Part shown: in pieces, positions 38,201-50,392 of the stretch
How positions within the stretch are numbered: the stretch's first letter is position 1
Layout of the letters: every line of letters starts with the position of its first letter
NCBI GenBank assembly: GCA_935421135.1
Contig: OW285197.1
Location: 10,815,223 to 10,879,222 of the forward strand
Length of the DNA stretch: 64,000 nucleotides
Direction of reading: 5' to 3'
Source of the DNA: Bugulina stolonifera
Taxonomy: Eukaryota > Bryozoa > Gymnolaemata > Cheilostomatida > Bugulidae
Program-made: the position numbers and the translations under genes
Notes under the pieces: model-generated
Databases searched by the model: none
Told to the model about the DNA's origin: nothing
The model's input: the letters and a program-made list of their open reading frames with translations, nothing else

Positions 38201-41200
38201 CAGTCCACAAACATACTTTAGTGTGATACTCAATATACATGCATAATAATAATATCTATTAATTGCTCTCACTGATAGTAACCCATAACACCTACAGTGT
38301 ATATACATATAGCTGCAATACGCACCGCACAAGTTGCATTCATCACCTTTATATATGACTGGACCTTTATTAATCTCTTCTATCTCTTCACTCATGTATT
38401 ATTTGTGTGCGGATTAACCACTGGTGACTTACGTCTGTACATACTGGTGACTTACGTCTGTACTTACTGGTGACATACCTCTGTACCTACTGGTGACTTA
38501 CCTCTGTACCTACTGGTGACTTACCTCTGTACCTACTGGTGACTTACGTCTGTACCTACTGGTGACTTACCTCTGTACCTACTGGTGACTTACCTCTGTA
38601 CCTACTGGTGACATACCTCTGTACCTACTGGTGACATACCTCTGTACCTACTGGTGACATACCTCTGTACCTACTGGTGACATACCTCTGTACCTACTGG
38701 TGTCATACGTCTGTACCTACTGGTGACATACCTCTGTAACTACTGGTGTCATACGTCTGTACCTACTGGTGTCATACGTCTGTACTTACTGGTGACATAC
38801 CTCTGTACCTACTGGTGACATACCTCTGTACCTACTGGTGACTTACCTCTGTACCTACTGGTGACATACCTCTGTACTTACTGATGACATACCTCTGTAC
38901 TTACTGGTGACATACCTCTGTACCTACTGGTGACTTACTTCTGTACCTACTGGTGACATACCTCTGTACTTACTGGTGACATACCTCTGTACCTACTGGT
39001 GACTTACCTCTGTACCTACTGGTGACATACCTCTGTACCTACTGGTGACATACTTCTGTACTTACTGGTGACATACCTCTGTACCTACTGGAGACATACC
39101 TCTGTACCTACTGGTGACATACCTCTGTACTTGCTGATGACATACTTCTGTACTTACTGGTGACATACGTCTGCTTCTGAACTGCTGTTCCCTGTCATCT
39201 CAGATTTATATTATATCCATAGAAACACATGATCAGCTGTAAAGAAAGACTCGTAGCATGTGAGAAATGTGCTGAGGACATCAAATTCTCTGCTCAGTCG
39301 GAACATGCTAACAACTCCTGTCCTTTCCGTATCGTTGAGTGTCCCAATAAATGTGGAAAGAGAGGACTACAGAGTCAAGATTTACCAGTGAGTTAAATAG
39401 AGATATACCTAGATAAATGTTTGGATGAACTGGGTAACTGGGTAACTGGCCATTTCTGTAAGTGGTAAAAAATAACATATTACGTGTACTTTAATATAAT
39501 TTATGTACCTCTTGACTTTTAGACTATTATTTATGTTCCATTTAGATTTGTGTACCCCTACAGAATCATGGTGGGTATATGATACACCAACCTCTTTCTA
39601 CTTCTAATGGAAGAACCAGACATTGTGGGGTGCAGAAATCTTGCAGCAGTTACTAAGAACCTTTTCAGGAGTTTAATTGAATAATTTAAACGATCATGTC
39701 CTGTACGATAATTATCAAGTTTATTCCAGTTTTTGAGTCTATCGAAAGTTTTGCTGATAAAATTAGTACTTACGATAAATCTGACAGCAGAGGTCACATT
39801 TTATTGGCTTGTCTTCAGCATTCACACCTGATAGGGTATTCTTCACACCGAGAATGGAGTTGCCGTGTTGTACTATTTCTCAGAAATAGTAAGGACTGCT
39901 TCCCCTTATAGTCTACTCTGATACTGTTCTGTATTAGTCTGTGCTTATACACATTTACATAGCCAAATTATAAAAGAAATCCTGGATGATATTATGGTAG
40001 TGGGTGCTAGTTACATCTTGTGACCTGCAGTGCTATTTCATCCATCCCGGCATTGTGTTCTTCTTCATGTATCCAGTTATGCCTAATGAAGGCCTGACAT
40101 ACTTTGCAAGCTATTTTGGTTGATTGTGTTTCATGTCATCTGTAACTTGTGAATGTAATTTATTTTTGCAGAGCCACTTAGTAGAGTGTGTAAGTCCACT
40201 GCCAAAGTGCTATATTTGTGGGAAACCATATGCTCTAGGAGATGATCTTCACGCTCACCTGCTTAAATGTGTCACCAAGTGCCCTCTTAATTGTGGAGAG
40301 GTATGTTGTGATTGTTTTATCTTTTATAACTGTCAGTATATGTTTACTTTTTCCCAGTGTATCTTTAAAATTTATTGGTATGCCTTTTCCTCAGTATACA
40401 TGTACATGTATTTTCCCATTAGACTTCTGAAGTGAGAATTGTTGACCACCTGGAAGATGACAGACACTGTGGAACTCATCTCACTGTTATCAATGAACTC
40501 CTTTCACAACTCCCAAATGCTGTTCAAGAAGGACAGGTGAGATGAGAACTTTCCAATAATCGTGGACAGAGAGTTGAGTGTAAATTAAATCTCATTAACA
40601 TTGATTGAGATAACACATTACTAAGTTTTTGCTAGCCAATCAGCTTATCAATGTAAAATACATCATGGAACCCCGTTTGTAGGCGGAGTTTGAGGGACAG
40701 TGTTAGAGCATTCAATGACCTATCTTCTCCTCTATCATCTGCTTGTTGATGCAGTCACCAATCCAACATTGAATAATTTCATTATTGTAATATTTTTATA
40801 TAGCAACAAAATACATATTTTTGTACATCATGTAGTTCAGATTAAAGGGGTGAACAGTTAAAGGGGGTGAACAGTTGGAATATAGGCCTAAAGGTTTTGT
40901 ATATTTCTCTCTCTGCAGCATGCCAGTAGTGTCCTCCAGAATCTTGAAAACCTGGACGATGTGGAACATTTATACAATCAACTGATTTACTTGCTCGAAA
41001 AGTAAGTGGTTACACACGGACAGCTAATTTTATATCATCCATAGCCTGCTGTGTCAGCGCTATTACCTTCATTTGCTAGCGGTTCATTATTTGTATTCAG
41101 ATAACTTTAAACAAGTTTCTTGAATGATACCAGTGCTTTTTATCTGGCTCAGTAGGAATTGAGTTGTTTCAATGTTTCGTGTGTCTGTATACCTGTGATT

Positions 41201-43256
41201 GCCAGTACTAGTATGTAGGATCTTGTACTCTGTATAAGATGGCTTATTTATATTTTCATCCCTTTCCAGGCTGCAATCATGTAATGCAATATTAAAGAGG
41301 AAGGAGACAATAGTAGAGAGTACACAACTCCAGATAGAAAGTTGTCTCCGTAAAACTGAGACCATGTCACAAATTACGACAGCTGTGCTGCATGACCAGA
41401 AGACGGCTTTAAAGAATGCACATGTGAGAAGTTTTATGGTTTACTACTTTTGATTAATGCATACGTCATGACCTAGTGTTATTATATTGGCTATCATCTA
41501 TTGTTAATTGAACTACTCTGTTGTATGTCCCACCCCCATTCATATAAGAACAGGATGGTGCAGCGGTTAATTGCCTGATATGCAGACTAGAGGCTACGGA
41601 TTAGATCTCACACATTCCTGTCATGGCAGGTGTGCTGTTTTCTGTAGTTTTATTTTCTGGTGCCCAGCATTCAATGTCTGTTAAACATGATGACAGAACA
41701 CTACATGTACATTGTAGCAATAGTGTAATAAGGTAGGAATGGATACCCATTAGCGTATCACTGTATCTTACCTTGACTATTCTAGACATCGTACAATGGA
41801 CATCTCATCTGGCCGATACACAATGTTCAGAGATGTAGAGAAGAGCCTCACATCAATCAGAGTCTCTATAGTCAACCTTTCTACACTGCGGTGTCCGGTT
41901 ACAAGATGTGTGCCAAAATATACTTTAATGGTACGTGCTCTAGAAGTCATTGGTATCTCTCAGAGCATACTATGTATATGTATGTGCATATTATATGTAC
42001 CTATCATTACATGCACATAATGTTTTGTGTTTTATTTCGAAGTTCCTGTGTTGCCAGGTAATGGAACTGGAGAGAACACACACATTTCACTATTTTTTGT
42101 TGTGATGAAAGGAGAATATGATGCTCTCTTACATTGGCCATTTCAACAGAAGGTGACTTTACAGTTAATAATCATGAGTAATGAATGGTATTGTAATAAT
42201 AATAGTGTATGTACCGGTATCTATGTATGTATGTACATGTGTGTATGTACATGTATGTATGTACATGTATGTATGTATGTACATGTATGTATGTGTGTAT
42301 GTACATGTATGTATGTATGTACATGTATGGGTGTGTATGTGTATGTACATATATGTATGTGTATATACATGTACATGTACATGTACATGTACATGTACAT
42401 GTACATGTACATGTACATGTACATGGGTTTACACTTATGTAATCTAAAGGGTTACATTGTAGCAGGCTCACAAACTATTCGCAATTAACTCTGTTCAACT
42501 TGTTTCACCTTTCAATGTACATTTCTTTTCTAACAGTATAGTCTATGTATTATTGTATTAGTATTGCTGCGTAATGTTTGGTGAGGGCATATTATAGCCT
42601 GACATTCAACCCTTTGGTTTGAGTACAATCCAGTGCGCTGTGATTATATATAGGAGTTGCCTTCTGGCAGAGAACACAACTTCAGACTTAAATACAACAT
42701 GTAGCTGATTCCATTTCCATAATTATTTTCCAAGCCAACCTCCTTTGTATTCACCACTTACCCCTGCATGTTGACACACTCTCTAGAGTGATTTATTGCC
42801 ATAGCTCTTGTTGCATTGTTTACTCGTCAACTTTGTAAGTTTTTTGATCATCTACAGGTGACAATGAAGTTGAGGAACCAGAAGGCAAGACCAGACATAG
42901 TAGAAAAGTTTAGACCAGAACCGAGTTCCTCTTCTTTCCAGAGACCAGAGAATCTGATTAACGTTGCATCTGGTTGTCCACAATTTGCTGAACAGACTTT
43001 CATCTTTGCTCCAGAAAGCGGTAAATTTAACGGCGAATAACTTGAATATTTTGCAAGTTGAATCAAAGTGGCTGAATGACTATATCTAACTACACCCCTT
43101 TCATATAGGGTTTCAGTGCATTCCTGTTTACTTGTATTATATGGGTTTTATTTCTGCTTTCCAGGTTTCGTTGTGGATGACGTAATGTTCATCGATATCA
43201 AAGTGACAGATGAGAGCCTTGAAGGTCTGAATGTACCTCTACAGGAAGTTCTGTGA
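35227..43256 (+). CDS. TRAF-family adaptor, gene C (13 exons, 561 aa)
   Basis: Exons: 35227-35298, 36586-36725, 37149-37369, 37672-37784, 39223-39387, 40172-40300, 40423-40536, 40919-41001, 41270-41423, 41786-41930, 42058-42152, 42858-43020 and 43165-43256. All junctions are GT-AG and the frame stays open. RING at about 35-81 ([20 protein letters not shown]); TRAF fingers at about 160-290; a shortened coiled-coil region (about 300-397); MATH at about 398-561. Exons 7 and 8 are only 114 and 83 nt against 213-216 and 134 nt in A, B and D, so the pre-coiled-coil segment is about 50 residues shorter. The MATH domain differs at normally shared positions (LIWPIHNV instead of [17 protein letters not shown] instead of TEVYGYKMC). 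The protein lacks the GYSN-RNK tail of A and B. Intron 4 carries a 23-bp minisatellite, intron 11 a microsatellite, and intron 9 a tRNA-like SINE relic. Confidence 0.93.
36810..36929. repeat. Inverted repeat enclosing CCCTAA/CAAACCCC-type repeats, gene C intron 2
   Basis: Arms of 24 bp (TTCGAAACAGGACGTT... at 36810-36833 and its near-exact reverse complement at 36906-36929, two mismatches) enclose about 70 bp of C-rich, telomere-like degenerate repeats (CCTAACCCC, AAACCCTAAT, CAAACCCCAATC). This is either a small foldback element or a terminal-repeat-like insertion. It is non-coding. Confidence 0.7.
36999..37046. repeat. Short palindrome related to the one in gene B
   Basis: ATGATGTTATTT at 36999-37010 is matched exactly in reverse complement at 37035-37046. 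The enclosed TATGCAAGGAATTTGTCAAT resembles one arm of the palindrome at 30083-30131. Confidence 0.55.
38425..39175. repeat. 23-bp minisatellite, about 32 copies, gene C intron 4
   Basis: The consensus is TACTGGTGACWTACCTCTGT plus ACC, repeated about 32 times up to roughly 50 bp before the acceptor of exon 5. On the antisense strand almost every unit contains CAGAGGTAAGT or CAGAGGTATGT, which match the 5' splice-site consensus. Units differ mainly at the A/T of GAC(A/T)TAC and at C/G in TAC(C/G)TCTG. The array is non-coding on the gene C strand. Confidence 0.92.
41553..41618 (+). repeat. tRNA-like SINE relic, gene C intron 9
   Basis: GGATGGTGCAGCGGTTAATT followed by GCCTGATATGCAGACTAGAG and then GGATTAGATCTCACAC has the layout of a tRNA-derived SINE head, with an A-box-like TGGTGCAGCGG and a decayed B-box-like GGATTAGATCTC. 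It does not fold as a functional tRNA. It is a plausible degraded SINE rather than a gene. Confidence 0.45.
42200..42425. repeat. ACATGT / TGTATG microsatellite, gene C intron 11
   Basis: Mixed TATG/TGTACA units change into a perfect run of the self-complementary hexamer ACATGT from about 42366 to 42424. The array is open in several frames on both strands, which produces meaningless Met-Tyr-Val-Cys and Thr-Cys peptides. It can form a hairpin because ACATGT is palindromic. Confidence 0.9.
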
Positions 43257-43786
43257 TATCATAAGGCCATCTGATGTCACACCATTCCTCTATCAGGAAC
43301 GGAGCTACGACTGGTAGATTACACTAATTGTTTCTAGTTAAATATAAATGCATACATACTCTATATGGGCACAACTAGCGTGGGTAGCCCACTTTATGTG
43401 TTATGTGTTATCTAGATTTTACTACACTTAATATTTCCAAAGATGCACGCGTACAAAGATAGTGTAATGAAAGATCGTTCACCATCTTCCCTTCCACCAT
43501 CTTTGCAGTGTAGCTCAAATGGCACTTCCTCTTTTATTCCGCTGTCAGCTCAACATTATGGTCTTGAGAGCATTTTAATCTTGGTGATGTTAGGCTCAGT
43601 TCACTGCTTTCCAGAAGAATGGATGGGTAATGTGATTATAGTTTTGAGTTTCCTCTCTTTCATTCCATTCATGAAATGTGAAAGGAAAGGACAACTTCAA
43701 GTTCTTAGTATCTGGTGACCGGTTAGGTATGTGTTTGTACTCTGTAACTTTGATAATTGAAAATTGTTAGTATTTTTATTATAAAT

Positions 43787-43897
43787 AGTAATACAAGACG
43801 CATTTTTATTTTTGATTTATTTCCTAGGATACAGGATACTGATGAGCGTTGAAATATTAGGAAATAAATCAAAAACAAAAACAAGTCTTGTATTACT
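43787..43897. mobile_element. Small foldback element
   Basis: AGTAATACAAGAC at 43787-43799 is matched in reverse complement at 43885-43897. The arms continue inward through TTTTTGATTTATTTCCT and its complement AGGAAATAAATCAAAAA. The motif CTTTGATAAT occurs outside both ends (43749 and 43900), which may be a target-site duplication, though on the left it sits about 28 bp from the arm. Confidence 0.6.
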
Positions 43898-44111
43898 ACT
43901 TTGATAATCATTTCTAAACTGGTCTGGTCTGTGCATCAAACCCATTCTTCCTCTGCAGCTGTTATAATACCTGATTTTGCACTTTATAAAGGCTGAAGTA
44001 TGTTTTATTATTGATTTGCCAGCTTATTTTAATACACTCGCTCACCAAGAGGGATAACTCATCAAAGTTATTTACCCGATCCTGTATTATTCTGTATAAT
44101 TTTATGCTGGC

Positions 44112-44325
44112 TTGACCTGTAGTGTCTTATGGGATGGTAACTTGACCTGTAGTGTCTTATGGGATGCTGGCTTGACCTGTAGTGTCCTATGGGATGCTGG
44201 CTTGACCTGTAGTGTCCTATGGGATGCTGACTTGACCTGTAGTGTCTTATGGGATGCTGGCTTGACCTGTAGTGTCCTATGGGATGCTGGCTTGACCCGT
44301 AGTGTCTTATGGGATGGTAACTTGG
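44112..44325. repeat. 30-bp minisatellite, seven copies
   Basis: The unit CTTGACCTGTAGTGTCTTAT plus GGGATGCTGG is repeated about seven times. A plus-strand frame reads TCSVLWDAGL repeatedly, because 30 bp is a multiple of three and the unit lacks stops in that frame. There is no upstream coding context, so I treat it as a non-coding repeat. Confidence 0.9.
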
Positions 44326-45147
44326 TTTTAAGCTAACAATTGGGTTACCTTTCTGTTAAACTTTTGTGACGAGTCATTTGGTTTATATTGTAAGAAATAC
44401 TGTGTAGAAATCTGCCCTCAAACAGTTCTTTACAGTGTTGCTACCATTTTGACTTTATTTTATCAACCTGTTCAGCTTTATATACATGTACATAATATAC
44501 TATTTTTGGATATTTCTTTAAAGAATAAACACATTAAAGAATGAATAGTAGTGCTTGTATTATATTCTGCAAAACTTGGTGCTCATGTATCTACCTGTGT
44601 TTCTTCATTATGGTCACCATGACAATAGCGATATGCTGTACTACCAGTGAAACTGTTGTGATTGGGCACACACACTGTGGTGTTTGATTCAGCAGGCAAA
44701 ATAGCCAATCATCGACTTTCATTAATAAAAACAGTTCCAAAAGAAGACAACTCTGGGCTTCACATACACTTTATTTATGTACATTGCCGTTGGCAAATAA
44801 TACCAGTATATAGTAAACGGCAAATGCTACTGTTTCTCTCATATTATAGCATGTATTGTGAATGCTTTAATAAATAATTTTGATGGTGAGATAGCAGGAC
44901 AAGACATATAATCATAATTTAATAAGGAATTACTATACATAAATCAAAGTCAAACTAACCTTTAATATAAAAACATGATTTTTGTATATGTTAAGAACTA
45001 TTGTGTAGTATAAATTTTGTTTGAAATATGAGCTACCTTATATTTTTGTACATTTAATACTAATAAAATACTTATATGCCAAACATTATATTATATAGCC
45101 ATATACTTGTTTGGCTGTAATCACACAACGTTTATACAAGGATAGAG

Positions 45148-45153
45148 TTTATT
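45148..45153 (-). terminator. Candidate polyadenylation signal of gene D
   Basis: AATAAA on the minus strand, about 80 bp downstream of the gene D stop codon at 45233-45235. Position and motif are right for a cleavage/polyadenylation signal; transcript evidence is absent. Confidence 0.45.
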
Positions 45154-45232
45154 TCTCTTCGGTCCTTATTCCATTACCACATATTATCACACTATAATTC
45201 TGAGCCTTTAAGCTCCAGGTCACCAGTTATTA

Positions 45233-48200
45233 TTATGTAACTTCCTGTTCAGATAAACTCAGCCCGTGCAAACCATCGGCTGAATTGTCCACCAATATCT
45301 CCACAAACATTGTGTCATCCACAACAAAACCTACAAATTATTAGAATCGGCATACATATACATATCGATAGGGAATCAGAACACAGGTAAAAATAAAAAA
45401 GGAACAACGAACAATAAAGAGCACCTGCAACTAAAGTATTGGCCGAACATCGTGTACATGGAAGAACAAGTACACAAAACCTTAGAATTGAATATTTCAA
45501 ACAACTCAGCTATTCAATATAAACACAGGTAACAAACATAGGTAACAAAATCGCCAAGAGGTAACAGTAGTGTTCAGATGTTACCTGACAATATTTAATC
45601 AAAGTATATATATGCCCAATATAGCATGAAAGATGAAAGACATGGTTCATTAAACTCTGGTAGTTCCAATTGAATATGTGAACTAGTACAGTTTAACTCA
45701 TCAACTATTGAAAACAATTTTGGCTATTTTGACACCGTATTCTGGAGTTATCGGCCCTTGTTTGGTTTGCAATCCTTCCTACTTGTATCTAGCCACAACA
45801 GTGCATTATAGCAAATGTTAGTAACGCACCATTTTCTGGAGCAAAGACATTACTCTGTAGAGCGAACTTAGGACATCCAGATCCCATGTTCATCTGATTC
45901 ACGGGACGCTTGAACGAAGAGGATCGCGGGTCTGGTCTGAAGCTTTCTATAACATCCGGTTTCTTCTTCTTTGTATTTCTCAGTTTCAAGGTCACCTAAA
46001 ATAATATAATATTACATGGTTATAGATAAATAATACAGTTAAATCAAGTAATATATATGTACAAACGGATAAATAAATAACATTATACTATATGCAGTTA
46101 AAGTATATAACATAAGCATGTGTTGTGCATTGTATTGTCCAACATGAAACCATTATCTTGATCAATCATTGCATATAATGGAATCTAAAACCGGCCATTG
46201 AACTGGTATGTCAATGATATTTAGCTAAACTACAACTTGATCGTGATGCAGCCTTTCAGAAACTGCATCATTAGATGTTTGAGAGGATAAATTTACCTTC
46301 TGTTGAAAAGGCCACAACAGTAGAGCGTCAAACTCTCCCTTCATCAAAATAAAATACAACGAAATGTGGGTGTTCTTTCCACTTCCATCACCTGAAAGAC
46401 AAACACATAATCATAGTACAAATATTTAGACAAGAGTCATGAGAAAGAATATAAAGCACCGTTTCAAAAGAACCAATGACATCTATAGCACGTACCATTG
46501 AAGTACAGTCTAGCGCACATCCTATACCCGTAGACCTCAGTGAAAAACGGGTGACTGGTATAGCCATGTCTATGTTGAGCCTCATCTCTACGTCTCTGAA
46601 CATTGTCAATCCTCCATATCAGGTTTCCGTTGTATGACGTCTAGAAATTGAGGTAGAATGTTGTGAAGTCGGCCAGATTACATCGCATGCATACACACAC
46701 ACATACACATGCATACACATACATAAATACAAATATACATATAATGTTACACAACAAGCTCATCTTTATAAACCAAGAGGAAATCCTAGAATAGCAGTAG
46801 AAGTAGCAGCAGTAAAAGTAGCAGTAGTGGTGATAATATATGTAGTAGCACATTAATACAATCCCAACGTCATCTGCGACCAGACATATTTGATTTATAA
46901 AATGATAAATGTTGATATTCACCATCTGCATATTGTTGAGAGCAACCTTCTGGTCCTCTATCTCGGCTATCCTGATGTTAGACAGGGTCTCCAGTTTGTT
47001 CATACGTTCTGTTGTCTCGGCTTCCTTCTTTGATGTCTTCTCCGCTAAGGTACGGAATTCTTTCTCATAAGAAGTCAATCTGCGGAGACATCAATGCAAA
47101 CTTCACTCATTCAGTCAAACAGGTGCATCAATAGTATTCTGAACGCATAGCCCTAGATCAAACAGCTTTAGTAAACAGTGTGGGTACCTACGTGTGTACA
47201 TCCATAGATAGTACTTTGAACAGTGTATCAAGGTCAGTTAAATCACTTCGATTTTTCTCCGACAGTCGGGCATTCTCAAGAAGGTTGTCTGCTGGTTCGT
47301 GGGTCAGCTGACCGACCTTGTCCACCTGACAAACCAATCAGATCAGTATTAACCATATTGATATCTAACCATATCATGTAAGAAACAGATAACTGTAAGA
47401 GTCTGTTTCATATTTTAGTCTTTGTGACACCAAATAATAACGATCTGTTGGACATAAATATTTACAAGGTTAAAACACTCTCATCTGCAAACATACCAAA
47501 ATTTTCTCAGTGTTGGCTGACTTTGTCTCAAGCTTCATGAGTCTCTCCAAGATGGAGGAGAGTTGTGGTGGAGGTATAGCAGATCCGGCCCCTCCAGCTT
47601 GGGTCTTCAAAGAATCTCCAGCTTCACGGAGAAGTGCCATCATCTTAGCAAGATGATTTCCCAGGCTCTCTTGCTCATTTAAGTGCTCAACTATCTTCAC
47701 TTCTGCAGACTAAAACACAAAATGGTTGTGTACCTTATTGTACAATCCGGCTGCAATCTATCTGGTAGCGTTCAGATGCTGTAAGTACCTGCCGAGCCTA
47801 CTGTTCTAACAGTGTTGGAGAAGAACAAGCTTTAGCATTGCAATGAGAGCCTTTCCTGTTTACATCTCCATAGGACTAATTTATGCTGAAAGATCTGTAA
47901 TAGCCAACATGACCAAATGTCTGACATGACGAGTCAAATGCACTTCATCAGATTAGCTCTACCTGCTTTCAACACCAAGTACTGTACACCGATTAAAAAC
48001 AGTCACAAATTTCTCCCAGTCCCAATTACAGAACAACTTATAGACGGAGCAGCTTTATACATAATCTACACAATGTATAATGTTGTATTGTTATCTCACC
48101 ACTCCACAGCCTAGGGGACACCCCTGGGTGACACAATTCACCAGGTGAGAGTGAATGCTTTCTTCTCCTTGTTTATATGGTTCCCTACAGATGTTACATG

Positions 48201-50392
48201 TTGGAGGTTTCTTCTCACACTCTGCCATGTGTTGCTAAAGAATAACAAGAGAGAATGCAAATAAATGCAAGCAAAAATTCAGTGAGGCGTGTGAGCACCC
48301 ATGTGCGTGTGCTTCAGGCATTTGATTGGCTAAGATGAGATGACTGAGGTAATTTTTAGCTTCATGTATGTGGTGGTGGTAGTATCAATTAAACACATGT
48401 GACAAGTCACAAAGACAAGAGTTAGATTACATGTCATACATTAGCTTAGGTTACTAAATTAGCCTATTATCAAATTCTATAGCCTACTCGTGAAATTATT
48501 CTATGAAAATTGTTAATTTGTAAATCTAGGCAAATCAGTATTTATCTCACTGGTAAATCTTTTCCTTTGAGCCCTCTCTTTCCACATTTGTTTGGACATT
48601 CAACAATACGAAAAGGACAGGAGTTGGTAGCATGCTCTGACTTAGCAGAAAATTTGATGACATCAGCACATTTCTCACAGGCCACAAGTCTCTCTTCACA
48701 TTTATTCATGTGTTTCTATGAATATAAATTATAATACATGTACAGTGGACATCTGAAATAATAGAGAAGGCGTAGCTCAGGTTAAGACGTCTGGCTAATC
48801 TTCAGAGAAAGTAATTGAGTAATTTAAACATTGAGCAAAACAGTTTAACTCATTCCATATGACCAAATGGTGTTTACCTAAACACATGGTAAGTCTGTGT
48901 GTTTGTACAATCAACACATTATTAGTAAATAGAATATGAATCTACACCAAAGCATCGGTAACCACCGATTACTATTAGCCCTAGCTATTCCCATGAATAC
49001 AATATTACAGTCACGCATTGTTAGTCAACAGAGCGCTATGCTGATAATCACTAAATGAAAAACCCCATGACCTAATAAAACTTGGAATTTCCAATGACTA
49101 ATACGAGATAATTTCATTTGAATGTGGCAACTAATATACATCATAGAAACCTAACACTTGGGGGGTGACAAGTCTAATGTTGTAAGGAATGAGGCTATAT
49201 CCTAAGAGTTTCTACCTCATTGATGTTAGATTATAATAACAGTGACATAACCAACAATATAGTACAATAATTTAAAACTTTAGTTTTGAATTAAAAACTC
49301 ACCTCCAGTGTCTTGATAGTCAACTTTGTTGTATTAGCACATTCATACGGACAGCGTACTTGTAACCTGTTCAACTCTCTGTTAGCAGCATTATCCTTCA
49401 TGACTCTCTCTAGAATTCATGATAAAACAGTTTTGGTTATTCAACTCTTACAGTCAGTGTCAGTAGCCTATTATACTGTCACTGAAGACCAAACAGAGAA
49501 GCAAGTCTATATACTGTAGTAACGTGAGGACGGGTACCTATCTTAGTAGACTTGGCTTCTTCCCCGCCTTGATCTTCAGCAACACTAGGGAACTGCACAT
49601 CAGTAGGCACAGCGTCATAGCTGACGAGCCTATCGATATCCATCGGATCGGATACTCCGGACGCACCTGCATTCCGTGATAGTAAGGAACCTTCGGGAGT
49701 TATGTCAGTTGATGGTAGATCAGTTTCCATCCTACGACCCCTTGCATCATCGTCATATGGTTCTCTCTGACATGCGTCACATATTCTTTGACCTTCAGGT
49801 CTACAGAAACAGAAAAAAATTAAGTTAGAAACTCGTACATCAACAGTAAGTAAGGATTCACACAAGACTAAGCTATTATATTACTTAAGAATTCGAACAA
49901 TCTACGCCTCTATGAGTTACAGTTACATTGTAATAACAGGCCTGTAGTTTGTTAGCTTAGTAAAATCACTGATTACATAAGAATACTCACAGAGACTGTA
50001 TGTAGTCATTACATTCTTTACATAGCCTGTGTCCACAATGTAACTGCCATGGCTCTCTTGTGATCCTCTGATTAACTCTTCCACACTCATCACGGGAACA
50101 GAAGTAGATGTTCTTGTCGAGCAGTCCTTGCTAAAATAATTTAATAACAGAAATTAAATATGGAATGACTGTCGATCTCAATTATAACATAGGATAGGAC
50201 TACTATGTTGATCTTATTATATAAATAATAATACTGTATATATGTGAAAGAGTACAACATGTGGCTAAAGAATACATGTGGTTAAAGAGATATATGTTAC
50301 ATTATACTTACACTATCCATAAAAATCCAGAGTGGCCATCCTGTTCCACCCCATGGCTCTATTATACGTCCCGTATTTCTGGTAGTAGCCAT
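45233..50392 (-). CDS. TRAF-family adaptor, gene D (13 exons, 632 aa)
   Basis: Exons in coding order: 50312-50392, 49991-50130, 49538-49800, 49303-49409, 48551-48715, 48100-48234, 47497-47709, 47192-47325, 46923-47079, 46496-46640, 46297-46391, 45830-45995 and 45233-45330. The splice sites are canonical and the frame is continuous. RING at about 38-84 ([20 protein letters not shown]); linker to about 161; TRAF zinc fingers at about 175-310; coiled-coil-like region at about 340-465; MATH at about 466-632. It is the most diverged of the four in MATH (SLYFILMKGEFDALLLWPFQ; FRPDPRSSSFKRP; GSGCPKFALQSNVF), which suggests different receptor-peptide preference. It lacks the GYSN tail. Exon 4 is 6 nt shorter than in A-C. 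Intron 4 contains a truncated tRNA-like relic at about 48768-48815. Confidence 0.93.
48768..48815 (+). repeat. Truncated tRNA-like relic, gene D intron 4
   Basis: GGCGTAGCTCAGGTTAAGAC followed by GTCTGGCTAATCTTCAGA resembles the 5' half of a tRNA, with an A box (TAGCTCAGGTTA) and an anticodon-arm-like segment. No B box follows. It is probably a degraded SINE head. Confidence 0.35.

Larger units (their letters stand above)
43257..45232. other. Tail-to-tail intergenic region of genes C and D
   Basis: Genes C and D converge here. The segment contains a palindromic element (about 43787-43897), a 30-bp minisatellite (44112-44325) and AT-rich sequence. A candidate AATAAA signal for gene D lies at 45148-45153 on the minus strand, about 80 bp past the stop. 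Plus-strand AATAAA motifs near 44522 could serve gene C but are distant. No gene is seen. Confidence 0.6.

Noticed and set aside
38425..39175. CRISPR-like array
   Set aside because: Repeats are contiguous 23-bp units without spacers in an intron of an animal gene. This is a minisatellite.
42027..42488. Open frames up to 153 codons across the gene C exon 11 region
   Set aside because: Only 42058-42152 is real coding sequence (exon 11). The remainder is the ACATGT/TGTATG microsatellite in the intron.
44112..44336. Ten-residue repeat peptide TCSVLWDAGL
   Set aside because: It arises because the 30-bp minisatellite unit is a multiple of three. No promoter, splice site or neighbouring coding exon supports translation.
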